Positions 7,290 to 15,468 of a stretch of 19,469 nucleotides of DNA are shown in pieces. The stretch is taken from NCBI GenBank assembly GCA_030596915.1, contig JAUVSX010000006.1:1-19469 (forward strand), written 5' to 3'. The first letter of the stretch is position 1. Each line of letters starts with the position of its first letter. Under the pieces are notes generated by a model. That model made no database searches, was not told the origin of the DNA, and was given only the letters and a program-made list of their open reading frames with translations. Origin of the DNA: Chloroflexota bacterium. Lineage in GTDB: Bacteria; Chloroflexota; Anaerolineae; B4-G1. Made by a program: the position numbers and the translations under genes.

Positions 7290-8417
7290 TTGAACGGCAA
7301 CGTCTGGACCCGGAAGAAGGCGCTGACCTTCATCAGCGATGACTGGGGCATGTGCGCCTGGTGCCCGACGGTTTCCGTGTACGAGGAGATGCGCGCGCTC
7401 GAGTTCATGCGCAACGCTTGGTCCTCCGGCACGCTGGAGACACCGGCCGATATGGAGCGCCTCTTCCGACTGTTGGCGGGGTTCCGGGGCGGCGATGACC
7501 TACCGGCTCTTTTCGTGCCCATGGTTATCGTCGGGAGCCCCGATTTCGCCGCTGTCGAGGCCAATGGGTTTCGCAGCTACATCGATGTGGGCATCGACGT
7601 GGGCGTCCCGCGCGGATGGGAGCGGGGGGACCTGGCGGCCAAGGCCCGCGAGGGCATCGACCGGGGCGTGTGGCACCCAGGCTATCACGCGCGCGCCCAT
7701 CACTTCAGCCCCCGGCGCTGGATAGAGCGCCTGCGCGCGGGGGACGCGTGGGCGCATTTCGCATTCCAGCGCAACGTCTACGTATGCGAGACGGTGCCGG
7801 ACCGGCTGCCGGAGTACGCCGGCATGGACGAAGCGGAGCAAGTCGCTTGGGCGGAGGAGGGGTTGGCGCGCTTCGAACGCGCCTTCGGCTTCCGGCCTGG
7901 CAGCGCCCGGAACAGCGATCTCACCCCCAGGTCCATTGACGTCTTGGTGGCCTGGGGCGTGCGAGCGACTACCGACGAGGGGCCGGTGGCACGCTCGTCC
8001 AAGCGCATAACAGTCCTGCCGCACCTGATCAACTTCGAACCGTTCATGACAGCGGACCACGAGGACGTTGTGGGGCGCACTCTGGCTGAGGTCGAAGAGG
8101 CGTGGGCGGCGGGCCGTCCCGCGGCGATCAGCACCCACCGGCGCCACTACAAGGGGTTTGACCAGGGGGATGTCGAGCGCAATTTCGCCTGCCTGCGCGC
8201 GCTGCTGGCGCGTGTCGCCCGTCGCCACCCCGACGCGATCTATCTCTGCGGTGACGAGGTGGCGCAGCTCACGCGGCGCGAGTTCTCGATCGTCCAACGG
8301 GGCCGCAGAACCATATGTCGAAACTACGGCGACCGGCCGGTGGACATCACGCTTGAGATCAGCCACACCAGCTACGAGTTCACCGTACCGCCAGGCGAAC
8401 TCGTGATCAGAGCATAG
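7290..8417 (+). CDS. Polysaccharide-deacetylase-like (CE4/NodB-fold) protein
   Basis: The 375-residue product looks like a glycoside hydrolase/deacetylase-type barrel of the NodB/CE4 superfamily. ALTFISDDWG (11-20) holds the Asp17-Asp18 pair expected at the end of strand 1. HPGYHARAHH (129-138) is the His-rich metal-binding segment. A late STHRRHYKG motif matches the closing strand of deacetylase-like proteins that carry Thr-His-Arg there. If active it would remove acetyl or another acyl group from a sugar, using a metal ion. There is no signal peptide, so it acts in the cytoplasm. I start it at TTG 7290 because GGTAGGAGG (ending 7283) lies 6 nt before it; the upstream GTG at 7260 has no such site. 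The C-terminal ~70 residues look like a small beta domain. Its stop codon runs into the tandem repeat array. The exact substrate is unknown. Confidence 0.66.
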   Translation: MNGNVWTRKKALTFISDDWGMCAWCPTVSVYEEMRALEFMRNAWSSGTLETPADMERLFRLLAGFRGGDDLPALFVPMVIVGSPDFAAVEANGFRSYIDVGIDVGVPRGWERGDLAAKAREGIDRGVWHPGYHARAHHFSPRRWIERLRAGDAWAHFAFQRNVYVCETVPDRLPEYAGMDEAEQVAWAEEGLARFERAFGFRPGSARNSDLTPRSIDVLVAWGVRATTDEGPVARSSKRITVLPHLINFEPFMTADHEDVVGRTLAEVEEAWAAGRPAAISTHRRHYKGFDQGDVERNFACLRALLARVARRHPDAIYLCGDEVAQLTRREFSIVQRGRRTICRNYGDRPVDITLEISHTSYEFTVPPGELVIRA

Positions 8418-8528
8418 GCCGATCAGTAGGTTGGGCGATCAGTAGATCGGACGACCGGTACGTTGGCCGATCAGTAGGTTGGCCGATCAGTAGGTCGGGC
8501 GACCAGTACGTTGGACGACCAGCCGGTC
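8417..8528. repeat. Seven tandem 16-bp repeats with a 48-bp higher-order period
   Basis: Seven contiguous 16-bp units fill most of the gap between two genes, with consensus GGCCGATCAGTAGGTT. They begin at 8417, 8433, 8449, 8465, 8481, 8497 and 8513. Units 1 and 4 are identical. Units 1-3 and 4-6 match at 44 of 48 positions, so the array grew partly by duplication of a 48-bp triplet. GATCAG at 8405-8410, inside the last codons of the deacetylase-like gene, is in the same 16-bp register, suggesting the array was seeded from that gene's end. GATC occurs several times. Unit length is not a multiple of three, and the upstream stop codon uses the array's first base, so it is probably not coding. 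Confidence 0.9.
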
Positions 8529-8560
8529 GGGTAGGCATTGAGGAATAGGAGAATCGTCAC

Positions 8561-9892
8561 ATGGCCGGATTCAGGGCTGGCGCGGCGCGCAGTTGTATCA
8601 CTCCGGAACTGGGCTGCCACATCTGCGGATACTTCCGCGATCGCCTTGCCGAAGACATCCATGACGACCTGCACGCCAAGGCGCTTGTGCTGGAGAACGA
8701 CGACACCTCCATTGCGATTGTCGTCTGCGATCTGATCGCCTTGGCCAGGACCGACGTCCAGGCCGTGAAGGAGCACGCCGAACGGTCAACCGGGATCAGC
8801 CGCCAGAACATCTTCGTTTCCTGCACGCACACGCACTACGGTCCAGCGACAATCGGCGCGCTCGGCACGCCCCGCGACGACGGCTACATGGAGACCGCTG
8901 CCCGGCGCATCGGAGACAGCGTCAAGTTGGCGCAGAACCGGCTTCAGCATGCCGAGGTTGGCGTCGCAGCCACCTCGTGCCCTGGCGAGACGTTCAACCG
9001 CCGGTGGCACATGCGGGACGGCAGTGTGCAGATGAACCCGGGCTTCCAGAACCCCGACGCCCTCCGAACGGCTGGCCCAACGGACCCGGAGCTGCTTGTC
9101 CTGGCGGTTCGCGGCCGAACGGGGCAGCCCATCGCTCTCCTGGCCAACTATGCCCTTCACTACGTAGGAGGCCCCGCTCACTCGTCCATCTCTGCTGACT
9201 ACTTCGGCTACTTCGACCGTGCTTTGCAGCGGATGGCTGGTCGGGACTTCGTTGGTATCATGGCAAACGGCTGCTGTGGCGACATCAACAACGTGGACGC
9301 GAGCCAACCCGAGCCCGAGACGCCACACCCCTACTTCCAGGAGGAGCGCGTCGGCAACGTAGTTGCAGCGACTGCCTACGGCGCCTGGCAAGGGCTGCGC
9401 GCTTGGCAGTACAACAACGCGCCAGCGCTCGGCGCAGCTACCGAGACGATGACTTTCCGGCGCCGCCAGTCGAGTGAGCACGAGGTGGCACAGGCGCGGG
9501 CCCTGCTAGCCGGGCAGGAGAGCAACTGGGCCGACGAATCCGCGCCAGGTTTCAAGGACCGCGTCTACGCGCGGGAAGCGCTGTACGTGGCGGAAGAGCC
9601 GCTCGAACGAGCGATGCCCATTATGGCCGTGCGCGTGGGCGACCTGGGGCTCGTGGGGCTGCCCGGTGAGATATTCGTTGAGTATGGGCTCCAGGTCAAG
9701 GATGGCTCGCCCTTTGCGCACACGATGACGGTGGAGCTGGCCAACGATTTCGTAGGCTATTGCCCGACGGGCAACGCCTTGGGCGAGGGCAGCTACGAGA
9801 CGCGCCTTGCACGAACATCGAAAGCGGCGCCAGGAACGGAGGCGGCTATGGTCGGCGCCAGCCTGGATGCCTTGCGCCGAGTTGCCGCGTGA
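8561..9892 (+). CDS. Neutral/alkaline ceramidase-like hydrolase (N-terminal-domain type)
   Basis: This 443-residue protein matches the catalytic domain of neutral/alkaline non-lysosomal ceramidases (PF04734), zinc amidases. GYFRDRLAEDIHDDLHAKALVL (23-44) is the usual N-terminal block. CTHTHYGP (88-95) and ANYALHYVGG (195-204, His200) carry the expected zinc histidines, and NGCCGDIN (236-243) is the hallmark loop. GLPGEIFVEYG further on fits the late acidic ligand. True ceramidases are secreted and roughly 650-700 residues long; this one lacks a signal peptide and the C-terminal domain. It therefore probably acts in the cytoplasm on some other amide or ester rather than membrane ceramide. ATG 8561 follows AGGAGA (8547-8552) with 8-nt spacing. 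The SDR gene starts 40 nt after its stop. Confidence 0.82.
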   Translation: MAGFRAGAARSCITPELGCHICGYFRDRLAEDIHDDLHAKALVLENDDTSIAIVVCDLIALARTDVQAVKEHAERSTGISRQNIFVSCTHTHYGPATIGALGTPRDDGYMETAARRIGDSVKLAQNRLQHAEVGVAATSCPGETFNRRWHMRDGSVQMNPGFQNPDALRTAGPTDPELLVLAVRGRTGQPIALLANYALHYVGGPAHSSISADYFGYFDRALQRMAGRDFVGIMANGCCGDINNVDASQPEPETPHPYFQEERVGNVVAATAYGAWQGLRAWQYNNAPALGAATETMTFRRRQSSEHEVAQARALLAGQESNWADESAPGFKDRVYAREALYVAEEPLERAMPIMAVRVGDLGLVGLPGEIFVEYGLQVKDGSPFAHTMTVELANDFVGYCPTGNALGEGSYETRLARTSKAAPGTEAAMVGASLDALRRVAA

Positions 9893-9931
9893 GGGAATGC
9901 CGAACGAGGGTCCCGTCCGCATTGGATAATC

Positions 9932-10729
9932 ATGTCCAACAGCATGCGTGAGCCACCCACAGCGATGGACCTATTCAGTCTTGGTGGTAGACTGGCGGTG
10001 GTCACGGGCGGGGCGAAGGGCATTGGTCGCTACATCGCCGAGGGATTGGCGGAGGCAGGCGCTGATCTGATTATCGCCGACATTGACGCCGAGACTGGCG
10101 CGACCGCGGCGCAACATCTGCGAGACGCATATGGGATCATTGCGCAATCGGTCCGCACTGACGTCAGCGACGAGGCGGATGTGATCGCCCTGGGGGAGCG
10201 TATCTCCCAGGAGCACGGCAAGCTCGACATCCTCGTCAATAACGCCGGTATCCTCGGCCCTGGGGGGCCTCCCGAGAGCCTCTCCCTCGCCAGTTGGGAG
10301 CGGATGATCCGCGTCGACCTGACAGGGCCGTTTCTTTGCTGCCGCGAGCTGGGGCCGTTGATGATCGCACAGAAGGCAGGCAAGATCATCAACATCGCCT
10401 CGATCTACGGTCTCGTCGGCTCCGAGCTGATCGATGTCATCTCCTACCACGCTGCCAAGGCGGGCCTGATCGGGTTTACGAAGGACCTGGCGCTCAAGTG
10501 GGTGGAACATGGAATTTGTGTCAACAGCATCGCGCCGGGCTACTTCCTGACGCCGGCGGCCGAACGGGGCATCCGTGAACGGGGGGACAGCCTACTGGAG
10601 TACATCCCGATGAGGCGGGTCGGCGGACCAGACGACATCAAGGGGGTCGCCGTGTTCCTTGCGTCGGCCGCATCGGACTACGTGACCGGGCAGACGATTA
10701 TCGTGGACGGTGGTTGGACCATACGCTAG
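9932..10729 (+). CDS. Short-chain dehydrogenase/reductase
   Basis: The 265-residue protein is a classical SDR. TGGAKGIG (25-32) binds the cofactor, Asp50 after strand 2 favours NAD(H) over NADP(H), and NNAG (103-106) stabilises the fold. Ser157, Tyr172 and Lys176 (SYHAAKAG) form the catalytic set. The tail VTGQTIIVDGGW is standard. The pattern resembles gluconate 5-dehydrogenase or 3-oxoacyl reductase-like members, and in this setting oxidation of a sugar or sugar acid is the most likely role. The ATG at 9932 has no good ribosome site (GAGGG at 9906-9910 is too far). ATG 9944 or 9965 are alternatives that would shorten a disordered N-terminus, and the gene may depend on coupling from the gene before it. 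The MttB-like gene follows after 16 nt. Confidence 0.92.
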   Translation: MSNSMREPPTAMDLFSLGGRLAVVTGGAKGIGRYIAEGLAEAGADLIIADIDAETGATAAQHLRDAYGIIAQSVRTDVSDEADVIALGERISQEHGKLDILVNNAGILGPGGPPESLSLASWERMIRVDLTGPFLCCRELGPLMIAQKAGKIINIASIYGLVGSELIDVISYHAAKAGLIGFTKDLALKWVEHGICVNSIAPGYFLTPAAERGIRERGDSLLEYIPMRRVGGPDDIKGVAVFLASAASDYVTGQTIIVDGGWTIR

Positions 10730-10745
10730 AACTACGGAGGAGACT

Positions 10746-12194
10746 GTGTTTCAGAGAAGGTTGTTGACTGATTCCGGTGTGGCAGAGCTTGCCGATGGTG
10801 TGGTGAACGTGCTCGAGCACGTCGGCATCCTATGCCAGAACGATGAGATACTGGAGGCGCTGTCCGCTTGGGGAGCGAGCATTGACACCGAGACGCAGAT
10901 AGCTCGGTTCCCGAGAGAGCTGGTCAAGGAGTTCGTGACAGGGCTGAGGGCGGAGGGACTGGCAGGTTCATCCGACGCAGGTTCGCAGTTTGTGCCCCCA
11001 CCCTTGCCAACCCTCGAAACCCAGGTGGCGCAGTTCTTCCGCGATGACGCGACGGGGGAACTCCGGCCCGGAAACCGCGAGGACTTCATCACCCTGATCA
11101 AGCTGGGCGACGTGCTTCACCCTGAGGAGGATGTGGGCCACAGCCTCCTGCTCACCGACGTGCCTCCGATGGTCGAGCCCCTGGAGGCAGCGATGCTGCT
11201 GGCGGAGTACGCCCACAGACCAGGGCCTGCCTTCGCCTGGAACGTGCGCCAGGTAGACTACTTGACCGAGATGGGCGACATCCTGGGCATCCCCGACTGG
11301 TTCACGTGGGGCGCCTCCTGTTTCGCCCATCCGCTGCGCTTTGACAGGGACGTGGCGGACAAGTTCGTGCGCAGCGTGAGGTCGGGCCGGGCTGCTGGCC
11401 TGGCCGGTATGCACGTGACCGCCGCCGCCGGGCTGACCGGCATGCAGATCAGTGGCTTCACGACGCCTGTGACGGCCGCCGGGTTCATCGTCGTCAGCGC
11501 GGCCGAGTTCGTCGGCACCTGGATCGCTGCCCGGGCGCTCAATCCCGCGGTCCCGCTCACCGGAAGTATCTGGGGCGGATCGCTCGACATGCAAACCGGC
11601 GGCGTGAGCTACTCCAGCCCCGATGCGATGCTGCGCGCCTTCGCCGCAAGCGAGTTCCTGCGCAAGTGGTGCAGTCTCGAGGTCGCTGTCGGCGGCGGCG
11701 AATACTGTGACGCCAAGGCGCCCGGGCTGTACACCGCGCTCGAGAAGGCCTACAAGGCAATGACGATCGCGGCTTTCAGCGGGAGACATCCTTCCGTGGG
11801 CCAGGGCATGCTGGAGTCGGGGAGGACGATCAGCCCGGTGCAATTGCTCCTTGACCGCGAGTTGGGCAGGGCCGTCCAGATCCTCGGACAGCCCATTGAA
11901 GTGACGCCAGAGACGATCGCGTTGGACACCATCTTCGATGTTGGAGTTGCCCTCGACAAGAGCTACCTGCACACGACGCACACGCTGAAGAACTTCCGAG
12001 AGAACACCTGGCTTCCCGAGCTCATCGACCGCTCGGGCTGGAACGGCGCGGAAAGCGACCAGGCGCTAGTCGCGAAGGCCCGGCAGAAGGTGGAGGAACT
12101 GATCGCGGCGTACGTGAAGCCCGAGGTCGACCCGGATAAGCTGGCGCGGATGCGAGAGATCGTCGAGCGGGCGCGGCTGGAGCTGATCACCTGA
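10746..12194 (+). CDS. MttB-superfamily (trimethylamine methyltransferase-like) protein, no pyrrolysine
   Basis: This 482-residue protein belongs to the MttB family (PF06253). These enzymes move a methyl group from a quaternary or tertiary amine to a corrinoid protein. The N-terminal block (VLEHVGI..., GASIDTE, ARFPRELVKEFV) is the family's helical entry. The C-terminal half carries GGGEYCDAKAPGLYTALEKA, GQGMLESGRTIS and the final HTTHTLKNFRENTWLPELIDRSGW, all typical. True MttB reads an internal TAG as pyrrolysine. Here the frame is uninterrupted, so it belongs to the non-Pyl group that includes glycine-betaine, proline-betaine and carnitine demethylases. The start is GTG 10746, behind GGAGG (10736-10740). 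The frame is open upstream to 10710, but that part overlaps the SDR gene. No corrinoid protein gene is adjacent, so the methyl acceptor is unexplained. Confidence 0.88.
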   Translation: MFQRRLLTDSGVAELADGVVNVLEHVGILCQNDEILEALSAWGASIDTETQIARFPRELVKEFVTGLRAEGLAGSSDAGSQFVPPPLPTLETQVAQFFRDDATGELRPGNREDFITLIKLGDVLHPEEDVGHSLLLTDVPPMVEPLEAAMLLAEYAHRPGPAFAWNVRQVDYLTEMGDILGIPDWFTWGASCFAHPLRFDRDVADKFVRSVRSGRAAGLAGMHVTAAAGLTGMQISGFTTPVTAAGFIVVSAAEFVGTWIAARALNPAVPLTGSIWGGSLDMQTGGVSYSSPDAMLRAFAASEFLRKWCSLEVAVGGGEYCDAKAPGLYTALEKAYKAMTIAAFSGRHPSVGQGMLESGRTISPVQLLLDRELGRAVQILGQPIEVTPETIALDTIFDVGVALDKSYLHTTHTLKNFRENTWLPELIDRSGWNGAESDQALVAKARQKVEELIAAYVKPEVDPDKLARMREIVERARLELIT

Positions 12195-12434
12195 CGCACC
12201 GAAGTGAGCCGTGCATCGCACTTTCTTCAGTGCACGTGGTCCAGAGTCGGGCGCGCCCGGGTGCAACGCACAACGGGATCGCAGATCCCGCGAAGGTCTG
12301 CATCGCGCCGCGCGGGACGGACTGCCAGCCCTTTAGTGATTCGTGGGCGTTCGAGTGATGCCGGGTGCCAAAGCCGCGCGTCGCCGGACAACTGCTGCAA
12401 GCCGAGAACTCTGACTGAGCATAGGAGGCAAGAG
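12195..12434 (+). promoter_or_regulatory. 240-bp gap with paired palindromes; likely regulatory, no gene seen
   Basis: No convincing gene lies here: the open frame from 12204 translates to Arg/Ser-rich text without family features. GTGCATCGCAC (12211-12221) and GTGCAACGCAC (12261-12271) are the same GTGC-N3-GCAC palindrome exactly 50 bp apart, differing at one base. GCACT-N6-AGTGC (12218-12233), GGGCGCGCCC (12249-12258) and CGGGATC-GCA-GATCCCG (12274-12290) are further symmetric elements. None is followed by a T run, so terminators are unlikely. I found no clear sigma70 promoter. A regulator-controlled internal promoter for the genes from 12435 onward is plausible. Confidence 0.4.
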
Positions 12435-13523
12435 ATGGATAAGTACCGAGTGGGTTTGGTGGGTGCGCACCGAGGGGCAGGCCTGGTCTCACAGTTTGGC
12501 GTGCATCCGGAGACCGAGATCACCGCACTGTGCGACCTGAACGAAGCACGGTTGGCCGACGCTGGCCAGGGATTCGGGGTGCCCGACAGCGGCCTGTTTA
12601 CCGACTACGAAACGTTCCTCAACGCCCCCATCGACATCGTCGTCGTGGGCACGCCGATCCAGCTCCACGCTGAACAGACGATCAACGCAATGGAGAGCGG
12701 CAGGCACGTGCTGAGCGAGGTGACCGCTGCGTGGACTGTCGCAGAGTGCGAGCAGCTCGTCGAGGCCGTCAAGCGTACGGGGCAGGTGTACATGCTGGCT
12801 GAGAACAACTGCTACCTTCACTATATCCGCGAATGGAAGACGTGGATCGAACAGGGCCGCCTGGGCGACATCTTCTACGCCGAGGCGGAGTACATCCACG
12901 ACATCCGCCACCTGCTGTGGGACGAGGAAAGCGGCGAGGCCTTCTGGCGGCTGGCGCGCCCTCCTATCTACTACTGCTCGCACAGCCTGGGGCCGCTCCT
13001 GATGATGATGGATGATCGCGTGGTGCAGGTGACGGCTGCCGACTCAGGCTACGGCATCGTCGAGAACCGTGGACCGAGCTGCCTCAATATGGAGGTCGCG
13101 CTCTGCAAGACGCAGAAGGGAGCCGTGATCAAGATCCTGCGCAGCCAGGTGGCTCTGCGCGAGCCGCCCATCCACCACTTCATGCTGTACGGCACGAAGG
13201 GCGTCGTCGAGAACGAGCGCACCGGCGGTTGGACGGGCAGCAGGGGCAAACTCTACATCGAGGAGGAGATGGCCGAGACCGACCACTACCAGATCATCGA
13301 CTGCCCGAACAGTGATCCGGACGCGCCAGCGGAGGCGCAGGGCGGCGGACACGGCACGACCGAGTACTACCTGGTGCGCGACTTCGTCGACGCCGTCAAG
13401 GCGAATGTGCGCCCGCCGCTGGACGTGATCAAGGCGACGGACATGACCGTCCCCGGCATCATCGCGCACGAGGCTGCAATGAGCGGGAGCGGCTGGCTCG
13501 ATGTGCCCCTGTTCGAATGGTGA
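12435..13523 (+). CDS. Gfo/Idh/MocA-family oxidoreductase
   Basis: The 362-residue protein has the two-domain Gfo/Idh/MocA layout: an N-terminal NAD(P) Rossmann domain and a C-terminal alpha/beta domain. VGLVGAHRGAG (6-16) is the dinucleotide loop and Asp34 (CDLNE) should bind the ribose. HVLSEVTAA (91-99) sits where the family normally has HVxxEKPxA, so the usual lysine is Val96; I recall HVLSEV-type variants in one subfamily. AENNCYLHYIREW (123-135) and YYCSHSLGPLL (179-189, His183) line the active site. Such enzymes oxidise or reduce sugars, inositols or related polyols. ATG 12435 is chosen because AGGAGG (12423-12428) precedes it by 6 nt. The second creatininase-like gene follows after 18 nt, so the two are surely co-transcribed. 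Confidence 0.88.
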   Translation: MDKYRVGLVGAHRGAGLVSQFGVHPETEITALCDLNEARLADAGQGFGVPDSGLFTDYETFLNAPIDIVVVGTPIQLHAEQTINAMESGRHVLSEVTAAWTVAECEQLVEAVKRTGQVYMLAENNCYLHYIREWKTWIEQGRLGDIFYAEAEYIHDIRHLLWDEESGEAFWRLARPPIYYCSHSLGPLLMMMDDRVVQVTAADSGYGIVENRGPSCLNMEVALCKTQKGAVIKILRSQVALREPPIHHFMLYGTKGVVENERTGGWTGSRGKLYIEEEMAETDHYQIIDCPNSDPDAPAEAQGGGHGTTEYYLVRDFVDAVKANVRPPLDVIKATDMTVPGIIAHEAAMSGSGWLDVPLFEW

Positions 13524-13541
13524 GATGAGAGGAGGCCAAAC

Positions 13542-14339
13542 ATGCAATGGGAACACCTGACCGCTCCCGATTTCGCGAAGGCCGTGCAAGATACGGGTGT
13601 GTGCGTGATCGCGATGGGCGTGATCGAGAGGCATAGCGACCATCTGCCCCTCGGCACCGACTCCCTGAACGCGCACGCGATCGCCTGTCAGGCGGCGGAG
13701 AAGGAGCCCGCCGTCGTCTTCCCCCCGTGGTACTTTGGCCAGATCTACGAGGCCCGCTGCTTTCCGGGCACGGTGACGATCCGGCCCACGCTGCTGCTAG
13801 AACTGATCCAGGGCGTGCTCGACGAGATCGGGCGCAATGGCTTCCGCAAGATCATCCTGCTCAACGGCCACGGTGGCAACAATTCCTTGCTCGGCTTCCT
13901 GGCGCAGTGCGGCCTGTGGGAGGAGAAGCCCTACTCGCTCTACACACCCACGGGCCGCCTGACGCCCGAGCAGGAGCAGGAATGGCTCGCGATGGCGGAG
14001 ACGGAGGTGCACGGCCACGCCTGCGAGTGTGAGACGAGCATGTCACTCCACAACTTCGGCCAACTGGTGAAGATGGACCAGGTGCCTGAGGAGCCGGCGC
14101 AGCCACTGAACAGGATGGACCACCTGCCGCCCACCTTTGCAGCGATCTCGTGGTATGCTAACTACCCGGAGCACTACGCCGGCGACGCGCGGACCGCCTC
14201 CGCTGAAAAGGGCAGGGCCCTGGTCGGGTGGACGGTTGACGCGCTGGCGGATTACATCGCCGCCGTGAAGGCTGACGAGGTGGTCCCGGCGCTGAAGAAT
14301 GAGTTCTTCCGGCGCGTCCGGGAGGAGGTGGGACAATGA
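13542..14339 (+). CDS. Creatininase-family amidohydrolase (second, divergent copy)
   Basis: At 265 residues this is a second creatininase-family protein, clearly diverged from the one at 2494. MGVIERHSDHLPLGTDS (25-41) supplies metal ligands Glu29, His31 and Asp40, with RHSDH in place of the more common xHGPH. NGHGGNN (108-114, His110) and GHACECETS (158-166, Glu162 and Glu164) complete the metal site. The second half has little in common with the first copy, so the two likely act on different substrates. GGAGG (13531-13535) sits 6 nt before the ATG. Its TGA overlaps the next gene's ATG (ATGA, 14336-14339), implying translational coupling to the UroD/MtaA-like protein. The linkage suggests that the hydrolysed amide and the methyl-transfer substrate belong to one pathway, which is inference. 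Confidence 0.87.
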   Translation: MQWEHLTAPDFAKAVQDTGVCVIAMGVIERHSDHLPLGTDSLNAHAIACQAAEKEPAVVFPPWYFGQIYEARCFPGTVTIRPTLLLELIQGVLDEIGRNGFRKIILLNGHGGNNSLLGFLAQCGLWEEKPYSLYTPTGRLTPEQEQEWLAMAETEVHGHACECETSMSLHNFGQLVKMDQVPEEPAQPLNRMDHLPPTFAAISWYANYPEHYAGDARTASAEKGRALVGWTVDALADYIAAVKADEVVPALKNEFFRRVREEVGQ

Positions 14340-15448
14340 TGGAGATGTCTCGCAGAGACCGGTTCTTCGCTGCAGTACGGCTCGCGCAACCCGACCGGGT
14401 GCCGCTGTTCGACTTTCTGTTCCAGCAGCCGCTGTACGAGGCCCTCATCGGGCGGCGCCCCGAGGCCTACAACGCACGAGATGCCGTCGAGTGCGCCCTG
14501 GCTCTCGACAACGACGGCGTGTGGGTACCGTTCGGCGCCTTCAGCGGATTCCGGCCCGAGCGGCTGGCCGACGACATCTACGTCGACGAATGGGGCGTCA
14601 CGTACCAGCACACCTCGTCCTCCTGGCCCATCGACGCTCCTATTGACTACCCGATTGCGTCGCGCGCCGACCTGGCCGGATATCGGCCGCCCGACCCCAC
14701 GCTGCCGGGCCGGACCGCTGAGATCGACACCGCAGTCGCGATGGACAACGGCGGAATCGCGATCGTCGGGGGTGTATCGGGTCCTTTCACGAACACGTGG
14801 CTCCTGATGGGGTACGAGCAGATATGCTACGCCCTCTACGACGACCCGGCGCTGCTCACGGAGCTCTTCCAGATCAGCAACGAGTACAACGTGGAGGCAG
14901 CTCGCCTCTCGGTCGAGGCGGGATGCCAGGCGATCTTCATCAGCGATGATCTGGGCGATAGCTGTCGCGGCTTCATGCGTCTGCCTCAATTCAGGGAGTA
15001 CTTGCTCCCCAGCCTCGCGGAGCTGGCGGAGACCATCGACGGGCTGGGGGTCCCGGTGCTGCTCCACTCGTGCGGCCATATCGCCGCCTATCTCGACGGC
15101 CTGGCCCAGACGAAGATAGCCGCAGTTCATCCTCTGCAACGGACCGCGGGAATGGACCTCCGTGCGGTCAAGGAGGGGTACGGCGACCGATTCTGCATCA
15201 TCGGCAACGTCGATTCGTCGCGCACGCTACCCTTCGGCACACCGGAGGAGGTCGCGGCTGAAACACGGGAGGCAATCGACATCGCTGCGCCAGGCGGCGG
15301 CTTCATCCTGGCTTCGGACCACTCGCTTCACGACGGTATCCCCGTGGAGAACATACTGGAGATGTTCCGCGTCGGCGACGAGTACGGGCGCGCGTTCTAC
15401 TCACGGGGGACGCACGAGGTCGGTAGGAAGATAGCTGAGAGGGGATAG
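14336..15448 (+). CDS. Uroporphyrinogen decarboxylase/MtaA-like family protein
   Basis: The 370-residue protein has the UroD fold (PF01208). This family covers heme-pathway HemE and the zinc-dependent methylcobamide:coenzyme M methyltransferases (MtaA/MtbA). HSCG (244-247) gives the His-x-Cys zinc pair of the methyltransferase branch, and the HemE-type N-terminal arginine motif is absent, so heme synthesis is unlikely. The late Cys of MtaA appears to be replaced (ASDHSLHDG, 326-334), so metal binding may differ. With an MttB-like gene 2 kb upstream, a role in moving or accepting a methyl group is attractive but unproven. Two adjacent ATGs (14336 and 14339) are possible starts. The first overlaps the preceding stop by 4 nt. 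A dehydratase- or decarboxylase-like role on an organic acid remains possible. Confidence 0.8.
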   Translation: MMEMSRRDRFFAAVRLAQPDRVPLFDFLFQQPLYEALIGRRPEAYNARDAVECALALDNDGVWVPFGAFSGFRPERLADDIYVDEWGVTYQHTSSSWPIDAPIDYPIASRADLAGYRPPDPTLPGRTAEIDTAVAMDNGGIAIVGGVSGPFTNTWLLMGYEQICYALYDDPALLTELFQISNEYNVEAARLSVEAGCQAIFISDDLGDSCRGFMRLPQFREYLLPSLAELAETIDGLGVPVLLHSCGHIAAYLDGLAQTKIAAVHPLQRTAGMDLRAVKEGYGDRFCIIGNVDSSRTLPFGTPEEVAAETREAIDIAAPGGGFILASDHSLHDGIPVENILEMFRVGDEYGRAFYSRGTHEVGRKIAERG

Positions 15449-15468
15449 CATCGGCGGGAGGGGATTCG

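Noticed and set aside
8417..8528. CRISPR array
   Set aside because: The repeats are contiguous 16-mers with no unique spacers and no cas genes nearby.
10968..11981. 337-codon minus-strand open frame opposite the MttB-like gene
   Set aside because: It overlaps conserved MttB-family sequence and has no ribosome site or family features.
10746..12194. Pyrrolysine-containing MttB
   Set aside because: The reading frame contains no internal TAG.
12204..12434. 77-codon N-terminal extension of the Gfo/Idh protein
   Set aside because: It is Arg/Ser-rich, has no ribosome site at 12204, and AGGAGG sits directly before ATG 12435, where the Rossmann fold starts normally.
14336..15448. Heme-biosynthesis HemE
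   Set aside because: The HSCG zinc motif and catabolic neighbours fit the MtaA-like or unknown branch; the HemE N-terminal arginine motif is not seen.
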